Origin: Branchiostoma floridae
Taxonomy: Eukaryota > Chordata > Leptocardii > Amphioxiformes > Branchiostomatidae
Reading direction: 5' to 3'
DNA length: 64,000 nt
NCBI RefSeq assembly: GCF_000003815.2
Contig: NC_049992.1
Span: 15,662,391-15,726,390, forward strand
The notes under the pieces are model-generated. The model saw only the letters and a program-made list of their open reading frames with translations. It ran no database searches and was not told the DNA's origin. Numbering within the stretch: position 1 is the first letter of the stretch; the number at the start of each line of letters is the position of its first letter. Shown one piece after another: positions 12,393 through 36,162 of the stretch. The translations under genes and the position numbers were made by a program.

Positions 12393-12785
12393 CATTAAAC
12401 AGAAGGTCACTAGTCACAAACATGGGACTAAAATAGATGATGCACAAAGTAAAGGTGTTTGTCTTTTGAATCCAGCTTAACTTAGAAATGTACCAGAAAT
12501 ATTTTACATGACATTGTGTTGTTCTGGTTAGAGTCTGTTGGAGGCTCTATCTGTTGTGTTTACTAGTATTGTCAATAATATACTCCACGATCCAATAAAG
12601 CCATTCTAGCTTTGTGCAAATCACTTTCAAAGTAACATTTTCGTACTTCTAGCTCTGTATAGTCAATCAATTCAAATTTTTACAAATGGTATCTGTATTA
12701 ATATTGTATCACACAATCGATTGACATAAATCAGCTAAAATAGATTACTCTGTGTAAAATTATTAGTGAAAGGGCGTTTTACTAT

Positions 12786-13258
12786 CTACAGCCAAATGTC
12801 AGTATTAGCGACGGAATGCCCGTGGATTTCACCCCTACATATTGATGAAATACACAGCCAACCAAATGTCAATATTAGCGGCAGAATGCCCGTGGATTTC
12901 ATCACTACATACAGATGAAGTCCACAACCAAATGTCAGTATTAGCGACAGAATGCCCGTGGATTTCATCAGTACATACTGATGAAGTCCACAGCCAAATG
13001 TCAGTATTAGCGACGGAATGCCCGTGGATTTCATCACTACATACTGATGAAGTCCACAGCCAAATGTCAGTATTAGCAGCGGAATGCCCGTGGATTTCAT
13101 CACTACATACTGATGAAGTCCACAGCCAAATGTCAGTATTAGCGACGGAATGCCCGTGGATTTCATCACTACATACTGATGAAGTCCACAGTCAAATGTC
13201 AGTATTAGCGACGGAATGCCCGTGGATTTCATCACTACATACTGATGAAATCCACAGC
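12786..13258. repeat. 66-bp minisatellite, ~7 copies
   Basis: The unit starts 'cagccaaatgtcagtattag' and ends 'actgatgaagtcca'. Starts at 12991, 13057, 13123 and 13189 fix the period at exactly 66 bp. Because 66 is a multiple of three and the unit lacks stops in some frames, it is open on both strands (plus 12842-13396, minus 12786-13235). Opposed open frames are what a stop-free minisatellite gives, so I do not call a protein. Copies differ by one to five bases. Confidence 0.95.
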
Positions 13259-13277
13259 TGTGGAGTTCATCATCCTT

Positions 13278-13630
13278 CTACCCCAGGCGAACCTTCACCC
13301 GCTTCCGAGCCTTGTAGAAAAGTAATTGAAGTAATTTTTAGTACTCAAATCGCTTTCTGCCTAATTCTCACGGGTTTTACTATGAAATTCAAGTGAAGAA
13401 AGTAACGCACATTTTGTTTAAGATTCTGGAAGTTCCACCGTATGAGTTTTCTTTGCGGTTACCGAAGGGTTCGCTTAGCGGTTACCCCAGGCGAACCTTC
13501 ACCCGCTTGCGAGCCTTGTAGAAAAGTAATTGAAGTAATTTTTGGTACTCAAATCGCTTTCTGCCTAATCCTCACGGGTTTTACTATGAAATTCAAGTGA
13601 TGAAAGTAACGCACATTTTGTTTAAGCTAT
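13278..13630. repeat. Diverged relics of the 206-bp satellite
   Basis: About 1.7 copies of a sequence clearly homologous to the satellite at 1-6636, including 'ggcgaaccttca', 'gtactcaaatcgctttctgcc', 'cacgggttttactatgaaat', 'gaaagtaacgcacatt' and 'gcggttaccgaagggttcgc'. Both copies share the same substitutions and lack one 'gcggtta' module. They therefore form a separate older lineage rather than decayed array members. The first copy abuts the 66-bp minisatellite. Confidence 0.9.
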
Positions 13631-14386
13631 TACCCTACCCCTTGCCGCAGCACGCGGTTCAATGAGGCTAGCGGTTATTCTAAGATAGAGCGCCAACGAT
13701 CAAGATTATCTCGAGAAGAAATCGATTGGAATGCGGTTTTCACCTTTTTGAGACCTTTCCAATGATATCAAGCTTGCTCAGCCGGAACCTGAACTCCCGT
13801 ATTATATAATAGAAACAAAATACACAAGACATGCTCACGCACACCAAGCTTGTTTGCTGATCTGCCCAATAGTACAAAGAGGTCCAGGTGACTTACATCA
13901 AACCAGAAACATGGTCTAGATCATTCATAGTACTAAGATGTTAAGTTGTCAATATAAGTGTAAAAGTTACTATGGTCATTCTGAATGTGACATAGACAAA
14001 TCCCCTCATCAACTACATTTCAACTTGTTATGTAATGGCCAAATGGGAACATTCATGATGACAAAGTCTGCATTTTTCCACATTGTTCGGTTAGCAAAGA
14101 TTTTAAAACAATGAACCCTTTCCCCAGCATTAAAAAAGGAGTTATTCTCTCTATTTGTTAATTTTTGGTAGCATATAGATTTCAGGAAAAAGCGGCGTAG
14201 ATTTGGGTTTTAGATATCAGCTTGTTGATGTCAAGATCAAGAGTTCCTGTATTTATATTTGTGTACTAACAGTATGAAATATCATCACTTCTGATACGCA
14301 AGACATGTATAATCCTAAACGTTGACATGCATGTTAACATTAAACTTTTCTTCAAATACAACAGCAGCACACCGGCTCCTATCTAG

Positions 14387-14527
14387 GAGAATGACATTGA
14401 AGCTAAGTTTTCGTGCAATGAAGCATTACTGGACGATTATTTCGATGATGTTCACGGCGTGAAGGCAGCTGGTCCAGTGTTTGCAGCTGTGGATGAACAG
14501 AATCCTGAAACATGGAAAGGAGAATGA
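14387..14527 (+). CDS. Possible terminal exon of an unrecognised gene
   Basis: A plus-strand open segment of 47 codons follows an acceptor-like 'ctcctatctag' at 14386 and ends in TGA at 14525-14527, with an AATAAA at 14615-14620 some 90 bases later. The translation has protein-like, acidic composition (it contains EALLDDYFDDVHGVKAAGPV and ends PETWKGE). I could not match it to a family or find upstream exons. The order of acceptor, open frame, stop and polyA signal favours a real last exon, but a decayed gene fragment is equally possible. Confidence 0.35.
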   Translation, partial: ENDIEAKFSCNEALLDDYFDDVHGVKAAGPVFAAVDEQNPETWKGE

Positions 14528-14641
14528 AATGATTTTTTTTAAAATCAGATAGTGCTAGTGAATACCTTACTTTATCGTTACAAAACTACAAAGATGTCAC
14601 ATGTTGAGTGTGAAAATAAAAGTGTACCATGTGTTATTACC

Positions 14642-15435
14642 TCAGGCTTCTCCACCCGGGCGCTGGGGGATCACGTCAAGAAGATCCTTGACTGGTTCAT
14701 CCCCTGTACAAAACACAGCAATATACGGTAGTTTTTATTCTGGATAAAGTTAAACGGTAATTTCCAACACTTATTTTTTTCTTCTGTAACGTCACGTTAT
14801 GTTATGTAGATAGCACACATGACTTGGTCGATCATAAGTTGCAAAAAGTCTATGGCACCCTCCGTCTCTATGCAAATCTCTTGTTGATGTATTTCAATGA
14901 TTTTACATTGCTATTGAATTCATTGCCAACACTGTGGTTTCTAAAGTCCTGTTTATCTGTACTTCATACGTCTCACATCAATGTGACCTCATTGGGAAAC
15001 TAACACAAGTTCACAAAGTTGACGCAACGTGGCCAGGAACGTTGACAAACACATGGTATACCGAATAATAGACCATTCTTTTTCTTTGATTTTGTAATTT
15101 ACTATGACATTAGGATCCATTTTCCAATATTTCTTTTTCGCTTTATGGCATATGTGTGATCATTTTAGAGTTGCTCCGAACGTATGGTCGGAAACGCGCG
15201 CGCGATGTCATTCATTTAATCAAATCAACATGGCCTTACGTATGCAGCAGTACACACCTGCCAACACAGCCCGCCTTTGGCGTTTGTCAGCACCTCCGTT
15301 AACGTTATAGAAGCGCCGTCGCCCTTTCACTCCAGAAAGACGCCGATCAGAGTCCGAACCCTCAGCTGTAGCCTGGTACGACATCAAGGCCACAGTCAGG
15401 GCCACGACCAACAGGATGGCTACAGACTTCCTCAT
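14642..15435 (-). CDS. Small secreted peptide precursor, two exons
   Basis: Exon 1 runs 15435-15240 and ends at a good donor (CATAC|gtaagg). Exon 2 runs 14703-14642 after the acceptor 'ttttgtacag'. The phase (1) is kept across the junction, giving 85 residues and a TGA stop. Residues 1-24 are a textbook signal peptide: MRK, a hydrophobic core of L, V and A, then a cut after ATA. The remainder is small and basic, with RR at 31-32, GRRR at 38-41, KR at 51-52, RR at 54-55 and a CC pair at 63-64. That is the pattern of a proteolytically processed neuropeptide, hormone or antimicrobial precursor, and the G before RRR could direct amidation. I do not recognise the family. Exon 2 is less certain because its opposite strand can also be read as an exon. 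Confidence 0.55.
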
Positions 15436-15499
15436 GGTTTTACCTGTAGGGTGATTTGATTTGATTTACTCGGTTGCACAGAGAGAAATACAGCCAGGG

Positions 15500-17454
15500 C
15501 TGCCCAACCATAGTAGCTGGAGGCTATCAGTAAGGGCTCGTCCTGGTAACAGGACAATGTACAGTCAACAGTATAAAAGGTTACATTTCATTCATCGATA
15601 AACGTATTTGAGGTTTGGTTCACGAACGGTTATACAGGCATTACACAGCTGTACGGTGTTTTTGATTAGTCAGGAGTAGATAGTCTCATTTGTGTACTCG
15701 ATTGTCAGGGAGTGAAAAATTGAAAAATTCGAAAACTACAATCATTATATAAAGCCCGATTTACACCTGTTCTTTGAAATTGTGGTACTAGCGTAGTAGA
15801 CTATACAGTTCGCGTCCACTTTACACTCACTGACAAGACGCAGACGATAGATAGCAGGACACCTGATTTCCGAGAAACTGTAGCGACATATCAGCGACAT
15901 ATAATGTGAACTATTGTGACCTTTGACTCGTTAACGTGAATTATGACGCTCGGTTAAGCACCCCTCGGGAGGTGTAGTAGACTTCTGTAGTAGACTACGA
16001 TTCTCTTTGCTTGAGGAACATTTTACATCCAACTTTGAACCTCCTTTTCCCAACGAACCCTACCTATCCACCGAATATCATGCAAAACCATCTCGAGCTA
16101 TGCTGTCCGCAAACAAACGAACACACACTCGGCCCGCTGCAGTGCCGAAGGAAAGTTCTACGCCAACCATTTTCGAACTCTTTTCTGCAACCGCTAATCA
16201 AATACCAAATATCATTAATGTCCATCCACAGCTACTCTCATTATATGCTCTTGACCTACATCTAAAGACGCAACATCAGTCAACCGAAAATATAACCTTC
16301 TTTGCGAAGGTAATAGCATCATGTGTACATTGGTTCTAAGATACATAGTTTTTCACTGCACACGCAGACAGAGAGAGAGAGAGCTGAGAGACATACACAC
16401 ACGCACAGACACACACACACACGCACACGTACTACACATACATACATACACCCGAGTGCAAGCACACACAATGTTCGCACTCACATTGTCACCGTCATAC
16501 ATTTATATATCTTCAAATTTGGACAGGCAGAAAACTTTCCCAACGTTTCATTCATATCAGCGGAATGCGCCACACCTGCATATTTCTGCACAGCGCAACA
16601 GACTGTCTGATACTGTTACTGATCACCCGTCTCAGTGCACTGTCAAAATACACTAAATACCCACCGTTTGGACCAAAAGAGGCGAGATTCTGATGCTGAC
16701 GCCGTCAGAGAATGTAGGTATGAACAGTGCCTGACTTGGGTTTGGTCCCGAATGACGTCGCAACAAATTGTCCGAAGGTGACGAGTTGAAAAACAGGATT
16801 TTTCTATAATTGAAACGAACAAAAGGCTTGAGACAAAAGTAAATGCCAACACACACATTCCCGACTGTAGTCTGGTCACGTTTTGCTGTTCTCACTTGTT
16901 TTACACATACGTCAAGTCTGTCATAGTTAAGAGCTGTCTCACTGTTGAAACTTGCGTTAATTATTTGACGTCATTGATCAAGATTTCCGGATCCCATTCA
17001 GTATGACTTAATAATGCTTCTTGATCTGCTTTCCTGTGAATGAATTTCGATGTCCTTTTCGATGAATTCGAGGGAATTGACAAGTTAGTGATCTTTGGAT
17101 TTGGATAATTCCACGAAGTATTACCAACCTCTTCTATTGATTAGTGCTTTAATGTTACTATTGAGCACGGAGTAAAGATTATCATAGGAAATGGTAAAAA
17201 GCCCTTAGTCATGTGTCCTGATACCCAAATATTGCGTCTAATTGTTTGGAAACAATTCATGAAATCGTTATTTTTTATTCCCCATTCCTACTACATTACT
17301 TTACGACAACATGGTATTCCTTATGAACATCATAGTTAAACTAATCACAACGTCTTAGAGCTGTGTTCAATACTAAGATGTATTACATTTTACTGTAGTA
17401 GATGTATTTCTGATATGATACAAAGCATATTAATCACTTGTGAATAAGATCGTC
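15500..17454. other. Intergenic DNA, simple repeats only
   Basis: No coding exon could be supported. The stretch contains a short GA run at about 16370-16384 and an impure CA tract at about 16395-16440. The 110-codon frame at 16007-16339 overlaps another frame of similar size and has no recognisable domain. A plus-strand 'gtataaaagg' at about 15570 faces no gene I can see. Confidence 0.6.
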
Positions 17455-20400
17455 TCAGTCTGGGAAGATTTTGTACGGGTTAAGGATTCCTTTTGGGTCC
17501 ATCAGTTTCTTAAGTTGTTTCATTAAGAGTACCGCTGGTCCAGTGTTACTGTGATACAGATAGTCTCTCTTCAGTATCCCCATCCCGTGTTCTGCGCTCA
17601 CGCTTCCCTTACACTTGGCCACCCAGTCATAGACCCACGGCTCCAGGGCATCAAAGACCTCATCACTGTGTTGCGGACAGGTGACGTTCAGATGAATGTC
17701 GCTCTCCCCGAGGTGGCCGTAACCAACCACCCTGGTCACATCGGTCCCGACTCGCTCCCTGGTGTCCGCTACAAGGTCGTAGAATCTGGACATGGGAACG
17801 GTGACGTCATACTTGTAGACACAGCCGTCCCTTCGCAGAGCAACCGCCACATTCTCCCTCAACGCCCATATAGACTGGAACAACATGGCCGAAAAGAAAA
17901 TATCATTTTTCTCCAATCTAGAGCTATGGAAACAAGCAAGGTCTTTGAATGACATTGAGCTGCAGTCTTCTAAAACCATCTTTAGACCATGGAAAAAAAG
18001 TGGCGTAAACTATATATGTTAAACACAACATGTTGATATTTTCATATACCCATTCATTTGTTACTCCGTTTGTACTCATTTGTTTGTATGTAATAGTGTG
18101 TATAGATGTAGAAGTCTGCGACGTTAAGAAAGTCTCTGTACTTCTGTTGTGTGAGTAAAGATTATTATTCTATCTTTTGAATGGATAGGGAAAAGCTATT
18201 CAACCTGATTAGAAAGATATATTTCGCTTTCACGATGTTGCAAATTTAAAAGAAAGCTACTCTCAAAGTGATTGACAGAGGTATTTTGCTACCTGTAATG
18301 TCGTAATGTCCGATAACATCAATTGCAAGAGATTTTGTTGCAAATATAGAAGGGACGTCTAGGAGGTGCGCATGTTGTCCACTGCATCGTACTTGTATTT
18401 CTTCATCATCATTTTAAAACTATTAATGTTCATGATCATATCATTGTACTTTACCTGGACTTTCGATGGTTCAGTTGCGACGGTGCCATCACCAACAATC
18501 CCGTTCTCCATCACATATCCCAGCAGGCTGTTCAGCTTCTCTTCATCATGAGCAGCATTTGATCCTGACGTCTCCACCAGTACGTAGTAGCTGTGAGCTC
18601 CCAGAGGACATGTAAGCTGGAGGTTCTCCTGTACCACTTCCATACTGGCTCGGTCCATGAACTCAACAGCAGATAGAATCTCCTGCAGCATTGTCTTAGC
18701 AGCATCGTACGTTTGCAAAACCTGAGCAAATGAGTCGCACCCTAGAATATAAAAATTGAGAAATTTAACAGCAATCGGCAATGGGTAACACATTTTGTTG
18801 CACTAAAGATATCAGTTTGTAAGATGACATCAAAGCTTTTATTTAGCCAATTTTTGTCACATTTTGGTGTCCTAATGAGCGCCACCATACTGGTACATTA
18901 TTATTTGAACCAGGCCAATAACAAAGTCGAATACATGTACCTCGTTCCTATCTATGCTACTCTATATGTTTCTAGACTTATAAATTCGTTAGAGAAAACA
19001 ATATTTTTGGTGAAGTTCCTCGGGAAATGTTGGCATTTTTGAGCTGTAAATTACAGTAAGGATTTTGGCTATTCTATTTTGCAAAAAAAAAAAACACAGA
19101 CTTTTTTTTACATGTTTTCTATGTATTTGAATAAGAGACTTCATAGGTGGCCTGTGGCCTTTTGGCAGCTTACCCAAAAGAGCGACGCTAACGGCGCCAG
19201 GAATCCTGGGACAGAGAACTGAGGCAGCAGTGACGACTCCAAGTGAGCCTTCTGAACCAATAAACAGCTGCTTGAGGTCATACCCGGTGTTGTCTTTCCT
19301 CAGGGTAGACAGACAGTCTAAAACATCCCCGTTCGCTAGTACCTGAGTATGCGATAGGACACCCTTTTGTTGACCTGATACAGTCATTGCACTCTCGGCA
19401 ATGGTATCATCATAAGTCTTTCATCACATTCAATCGGTTAAACAGATAAGAGATCCTCACGCTCATCACATTCAATGTTCATGTATGCAAGGAGGTTAAA
19501 TCCTCCTTGATATATGTTTTGTCAACAATTAACTACCATATATTGCCTTTATTATAAATCCATGTTCTAACGAGCTAAGCAAAGGTAAGGTCATTTTGCT
19601 ATATATGAAAACAGTATCTTGGTACATCAGAATCTAGATATCAAACTTAGTTATCCAATCATTATGCAATAAGCTTTATTGTTATTGTCAATCACTAAAA
19701 ATAAATTGCACAATAAATCAGAACGGACATAAGTGATTTGGTAATGCAAGTACTACCTTAAGACCACAGTTTTATAGTCTCAAAAAATTACTTACAGCTT
19801 CAACCCCTAGGACGTTGCCATGAAGGTTACCATATCTGAGCATGCGTAGACCTCCGGCATTTGTGGAGATATTGCCTCCAATTTGACAGCTGCCCTTTGA
19901 CCCCAGGATATGTGGCGTCATCAAACCATGTGGCTCCAAGGCTCCGTTAATTTTGTCCACCACACAGCCCGCCTGGCATACAAGAACACCTGTGGCAATG
20001 GCAAGTGTAGGTGCGATATTTTAGGACTGGTGCCCTGCTCAAAGCCCTTTGGGCTTAGCTATATAGCCGTACCGTGAAGCATATCTTTAATCTTGTATCC
20101 ATGAGAATTACCATGGCATTGTAAATGTGCAAGATGAGGGATCGGGACGGGATCTTAACTCTGGCTAAAAAGTTAAAATATTTCAATACACGTGCACAAA
20201 GGCTTTATATATAATAATTACCAGATTACATCGTGGTATTGACATAGCCTCTATAGCAGGCTATCTGGGTCCTTTATCAGCTCATACTTTTCGGCTATTT
20301 TCTAGCTCATAATTTTGCTGGCCATTTCTTTTTGTACTGGGACGTTTGTACCCATTCCAGTTTGAAAAAAGATATGGCCAGCAAAAGTGTACCATGAGAC

Positions 20401-22116
20401 AAAAAAAGGTCCAGAGAGTTTGCTATTGAGGCAAGTATATTGACACACTAATCAAGACATCGGGACAAGTACCAATAAACATTTGATGCCAACCTGAGAT
20501 TTCGTCCAGACTGATGATTTTGTCCATGAGCGACAGAGAGATGATGACCTCATCGAACACAGGCACACTGCCGCCCACCAGTCCCGTGTTACCTCCCTGC
20601 GGCACCACCGCCAGTCTCCGGCCGTTACAGTACCGCAGGATAGCCGATACTTCTTCTGTCGTCTTGGGGCGGAGGAGAACCTGCCCATCACCTGGACGTA
20701 CACACACACATACAGTAAACACTAAATAATTGCATCACGGCCATTGGCGTAAATCTGAGATTTGCATAAAATTCTGAAAACCCAAACCATTTTCCATTCG
20801 CTCCGTTATAAATATGGAATGACATAATCGCATAAGCTTTTATGGCATGAATCGGACATTAGGGTAAAACGTCGTCGTGTCATATCGCAAAGTGAGTCGG
20901 AAATGTGTGATAGAAATCAAGAAAACAGCCTTTATAAACGCATTAGTTCGCCAAAACTTTCGAATTGCCTCTGAAATGGACACAGAAAATGCGGTTTGCA
21001 TTGAAAATCACGTTGAGTATGCCGATGGTTCCCTGGCGTTGGCAACACAAACATGCATACACACTTAACGGAAACGTCAGACTCATATAGGGAGTTGGAG
21101 AATTGAGAGTTTTCAGTGCAGGCCTCACGATCTGATGAAAGAGGCAGTCCGAATAGCAACATGCAAATTGCCCGATTTGTAGTAGTCTCTACCAGACTCC
21201 GGATCGCTGGAAAAATCGTAGAAAGTGGAACAAATCAGAGGAGTAAGCCGGCCAGAGGAATATAACCGGCCAGGGAACAGCACGCGATCGTCCTGGGATC
21301 GCGAGCTGTTCCTTGGCCGGTTATATTCCTCTCTATTTGTTCCATTTCCACGATTTTCCAGCGATCCGGAGTGTGGTAGAGACTAGATTTGTAGCCAGTC
21401 TGTTTCCCTTGGTAGTGGGGTTATTTTTTTTTTTATTCTGTTATGTACATCTACCTGCCTAACACCATTCTGGCAGCGTTACTTGTTGTATACAGGTATA
21501 CTAAGGAAGTACGTAAAACGTTTGTTTGAGACAAACAAATGTCATCATTAATCATTGAATACTGTTTGCATCATGGGGCAGGTGTCTGTTGGGACGTCTT
21601 ATTTGCTTCCCTCTCAACTTTTCTTAATATGTATTTAACGAAAACACCCTTTGACCTTCTTGATCAAAACGACTAACCTTGCTGAATAAGAAGGAAAGTC
21701 AGTTCACGTAAGTTAACTTCGTTAATTAGTTTCGTTAGCTAGTTAGTTAAGTCAATGATCTGTAACTAATTAAACTGACCTCTGCAGGTCCCTGACCAGT
21801 CCACGTTATGCCCTTCAATGTCATCCGGTTCGGTCAGCACACGTGAAGGAACGAGCCGCTCAAAAACCTGCAGGTCTCGGTCCGTCACTCTGGCAAAATC
21901 TCCCCTCTTCAGTTGAGGGAAACGCACCGAGCTCAACTGAACTCGCTCTGGTCTCTTTTGTGCCAAAGCCGTACTGCAGTGTACCCTCCTTCTCCAGACA
22001 GCAAAAGTGTTGTTTGTACTTTGTGTGTACCATACTGACTGGGCACATTGTATGTTGGGAACACGATACGACGTGTATTGTTCAAGTGCATACCGGATGA
22101 CGTTGCTTCGTCTCAT
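17455..22116 (-). CDS. D2HGDH: D-2-hydroxyglutarate dehydrogenase, mitochondrial
   Basis: An FAD-dependent enzyme that oxidises D-2-hydroxyglutarate to 2-oxoglutarate in mitochondria. Coding exons on the minus strand: 22116-21780, 20691-20494, 19989-19796, 19342-19174, 18741-18455 and 17874-17455. All have GT-AG ends and consistent phase (1605 nt, 534 residues; human 521). Residues 1 to ~50 are Arg-rich like a mitochondrial presequence. The FAD-binding (PCMH-type) domain spans about 110-290, with [10 protein letters not shown] at 145-154 and [11 protein letters not shown] in exon 3. The FAD-oxidase C-terminal domain follows. By alignment from memory to the human enzyme, the zinc ligands are kept as H449, H456 and E490, and substrate residues as R401, K416, N458 and H491. 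The human substrate-contacting Thr390 corresponds to Ala405 here. The usual GDGN before the second zinc His reads GESD. It is head-to-head with CPSF3. Confidence 0.95.
19488..19517. repeat. AAGGAGGTT hairpin, copy in D2HGDH intron
   Basis: GCAAGGAGGTTAAA is followed directly by TCCTCCTTG, so the arms CAAGGAGG and CCTCCTTG pair around a short loop. The same motif occurs at 10275-10301 (CAAGGAGGTT with AACCTTCTTG) and 36727-36763 (AAGGAGGTT with AACCTCCTT). These are copies of a dispersed hairpin family. Confidence 0.7.
20246..20350. repeat. Dispersed repeat shared with 38158-38262
   Basis: Both places carry 'atagcctc(t/c)atagcaggc' and, about 70 bp on, 'ttttgctg(g)ccatttctttttgtac(t/a)gg', in the same plus-strand orientation. 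This copy lies in D2HGDH intron 2; the other is in an intron of the kelch gene. The copies are diverged between the two anchors. The family is unknown to me. Confidence 0.7.
21183..21385. mobile_element. 203-bp foldback MITE with 9-bp duplication
   Basis: The whole element is a long inverted repeat in D2HGDH intron 1. The left arm begins TAGTCTCTACCAGACTCCGG and includes 'gatcgctggaaaaatcgtag' and 'ataaccggccagggaacag'; the right arm is its near-perfect complement, with a short centre around 21280-21300. The element is flanked by a perfect 9-bp direct repeat, gatttgtag, at 21174-21182 and 21386-21394. A 9-bp duplication with arms spanning the element is typical of Mutator-like (MULE) foldback MITEs. 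That superfamily call is inference, since there is no transposase. The high arm identity suggests recent insertion or strong constraint. Confidence 0.85.
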
Positions 22117-22766
22117 TGCCGCAGTGTAGTAGTTGTTGTAATGTTAACAACGGTTGACCCTGGAAGAAAATAAAACAACGACTCTCGGCATCTTTTTATC
22201 CAAATGATTTAATCATATATAATCTGTGCCGCTTCTAAATATAATTGCAATTTTTGAGGGTTGGATTGGACGTTCATTTAATATCATATCATGACCTTTC
22301 ACTCAACATTTCCTCACCGTGAGTCAACATCCGTAAACATTGATTTACGATAGATATGAAATATCCACAGTAAATTCAATATGTCCTAGCGTGAAACATC
22401 CGAACATCTGTGCTGTCGTTCATCTACTGGCCATCAAATTAATGTTCCAAGCATTTGTGTCTTCTTGTGACCGTTTCATGATCATGATTTCTTTCAACCA
22501 AGGAGGTGATGCAATCTCCCATCTTACACCTTACATGAGACAGGTGAATAGGCATCTGTCGTTTGTAAGGCAATTTCCAAAGTAATACTGGTACCCTTTC
22601 TCCAACTATGAAATATTATGCAGCAAAATAAAGACCAGCCTACATACCCATAGCACCGACGGCTGTCATCTGACACCTGATACCTTTATTTAATCTGGCA
22701 GCTGCGGTCAGAAGTGACGGACCTCAACTCTCGCGAGACTACGACAAGTACGAGAAGAGAAACAAC
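22117..22766. promoter_or_regulatory. Bidirectional promoter, D2HGDH / CPSF3
   Basis: The 650 bp between the two divergent start codons must hold both promoters. No TATA box is placed for either gene. On the CPSF3 side there is a palindromic TCTCGCGAGA at 22729-22738, 29 bp before the ATG, and the ATG itself sits in AACATGGCGG (22764-22773), a YY1-like motif. Both elements are known from TATA-less housekeeping promoters of animals. The D2HGDH side has no motif I recognise. The middle is AT-rich and might include 5' UTR introns. Confidence 0.7.
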
Positions 22767-34728
<11,962 letters not shown>

Positions 34729-35240
34729 TCAACACAATCCTTCATTCCAAATTCTACATAATCCTTTAAGAAAGGCTATTCTCAAGACGACAACTTGATT
34801 TGTTTTTCATGCAGTGTTGAAATGTATTCTTATCACTAGCTCTTCCAATTGATGTTACACTGTATTTGTGTCAAAGGTTTTTCCTGGAAAGCATAGTTTA
34901 TGTGAAAGTATTCTGTGTATACACTTTATGTAATGTTGTCCACTTAACTATTTGAAAATGGAAAATGGAAGTGTGTTAATGGAAGCATTTATGTTAACTA
35001 TAACTGTTAACATCCTTGGTATTATGTGTATATGTTAGGCTACGAGATTTTGACCTATATGGCCATTATTTATATATAGACAAACATGGTATCTTTTAAG
35101 AGCTTATGTCAGATACCTTTGTGCTTTTAAGATTTAGAGCTGTTACACAACTTAGCTTAGGTTAGGAAACCCTTGCCACAAAGTCTATTGAAGTTGAAGT
35201 CCTTGGAATCTTTTGTACAAAATAAACATTTTCTTTGACT
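34729..35240 (+). other. CPSF3 3' UTR
   Basis: AT-rich sequence follows the CPSF3 stop codon. A canonical AATAAA at 35221-35226 is the first good polyadenylation signal, so the mRNA probably ends near 35240-35250. Confidence 0.65.
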
Positions 35241-35249
35241 TACGACTTG

Positions 35250-36162
35250 TCATCGAGTACAAGTATTTTGGACTGTATTTAAATAGAAACTTGAAAATGA
35301 AGTTAGATTTTACTTTCTTTTTGCTTTGCCTATTCTACAGAAAGATTCACACAAATTATTATGTTATTGACAATTTTAATGATGAAATGAACATCCCTTC
35401 TATACATGACATGGATACACAATATTATGATTTCTTTTATGCAGATAAACTTAGCAATGACTACACCAGATAGACTTCAGGTATCCATATTATTAACCAA
35501 ATCACAGGTACCTTCTGTAACTTGTTCACACTGTAAAAACACTGTGAGCTTGTACATGGTTGTGAAGTCTGCCTGGTGTAGCCAACATGCGGATTTACAA
35601 TAATTCCAGACTTTGTACATCAGTCTTCTCACAAACTTCTTCCTTTCGACGACCTCATTTCTTGCTCTTCTGTCATAAACTCGAATTAACCCAAAATACA
35701 GACTTTCTGAGTTGACTTTTCAACATCACAGAACCTTTACAGCTTTGCTTTCTTTTCAATCGCCTACCCCTTCAACCTTTACATGTAACTCTCTCTTAAC
35801 ATCTTTCATTTCTAACCATTATTTGTTTGATACTTCCTCTCTATTATCTGTCACTATCTCTTGGTCACTCACATCTGCAGCAAATATTTCATGACCTACT
35901 GTGGGAATTTTAAGGATGAAGTATGATACAACAATACAGTATTTCCTTCATAAGCTTTAACAACACAGTGCCCTAAATGCCATAAAATAAGTGAGCAAAA
36001 ACGAAGCAAATAATCTACTATGTGCAGCTTGTACTCACATATAATACGCATGTAAGATCTTCCTATAAAATCGTTGCATCAGGACACCAGCCTGAAAGAA
36101 TTACCGCTAAGCGTTTGTTCTGCATAGGATATGTAAGGCGTGTTGCTACACTTCCACTTTGA
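35250..36162. other. Convergent intergenic region, CPSF3 / kelch gene
   Basis: The DNA between the CPSF3 polyA site and the stop codon of the minus-strand kelch gene. It includes that gene's 3' UTR. I see no exon, and the open frames at 35213-35603 are AT-rich chance frames. Confidence 0.5.
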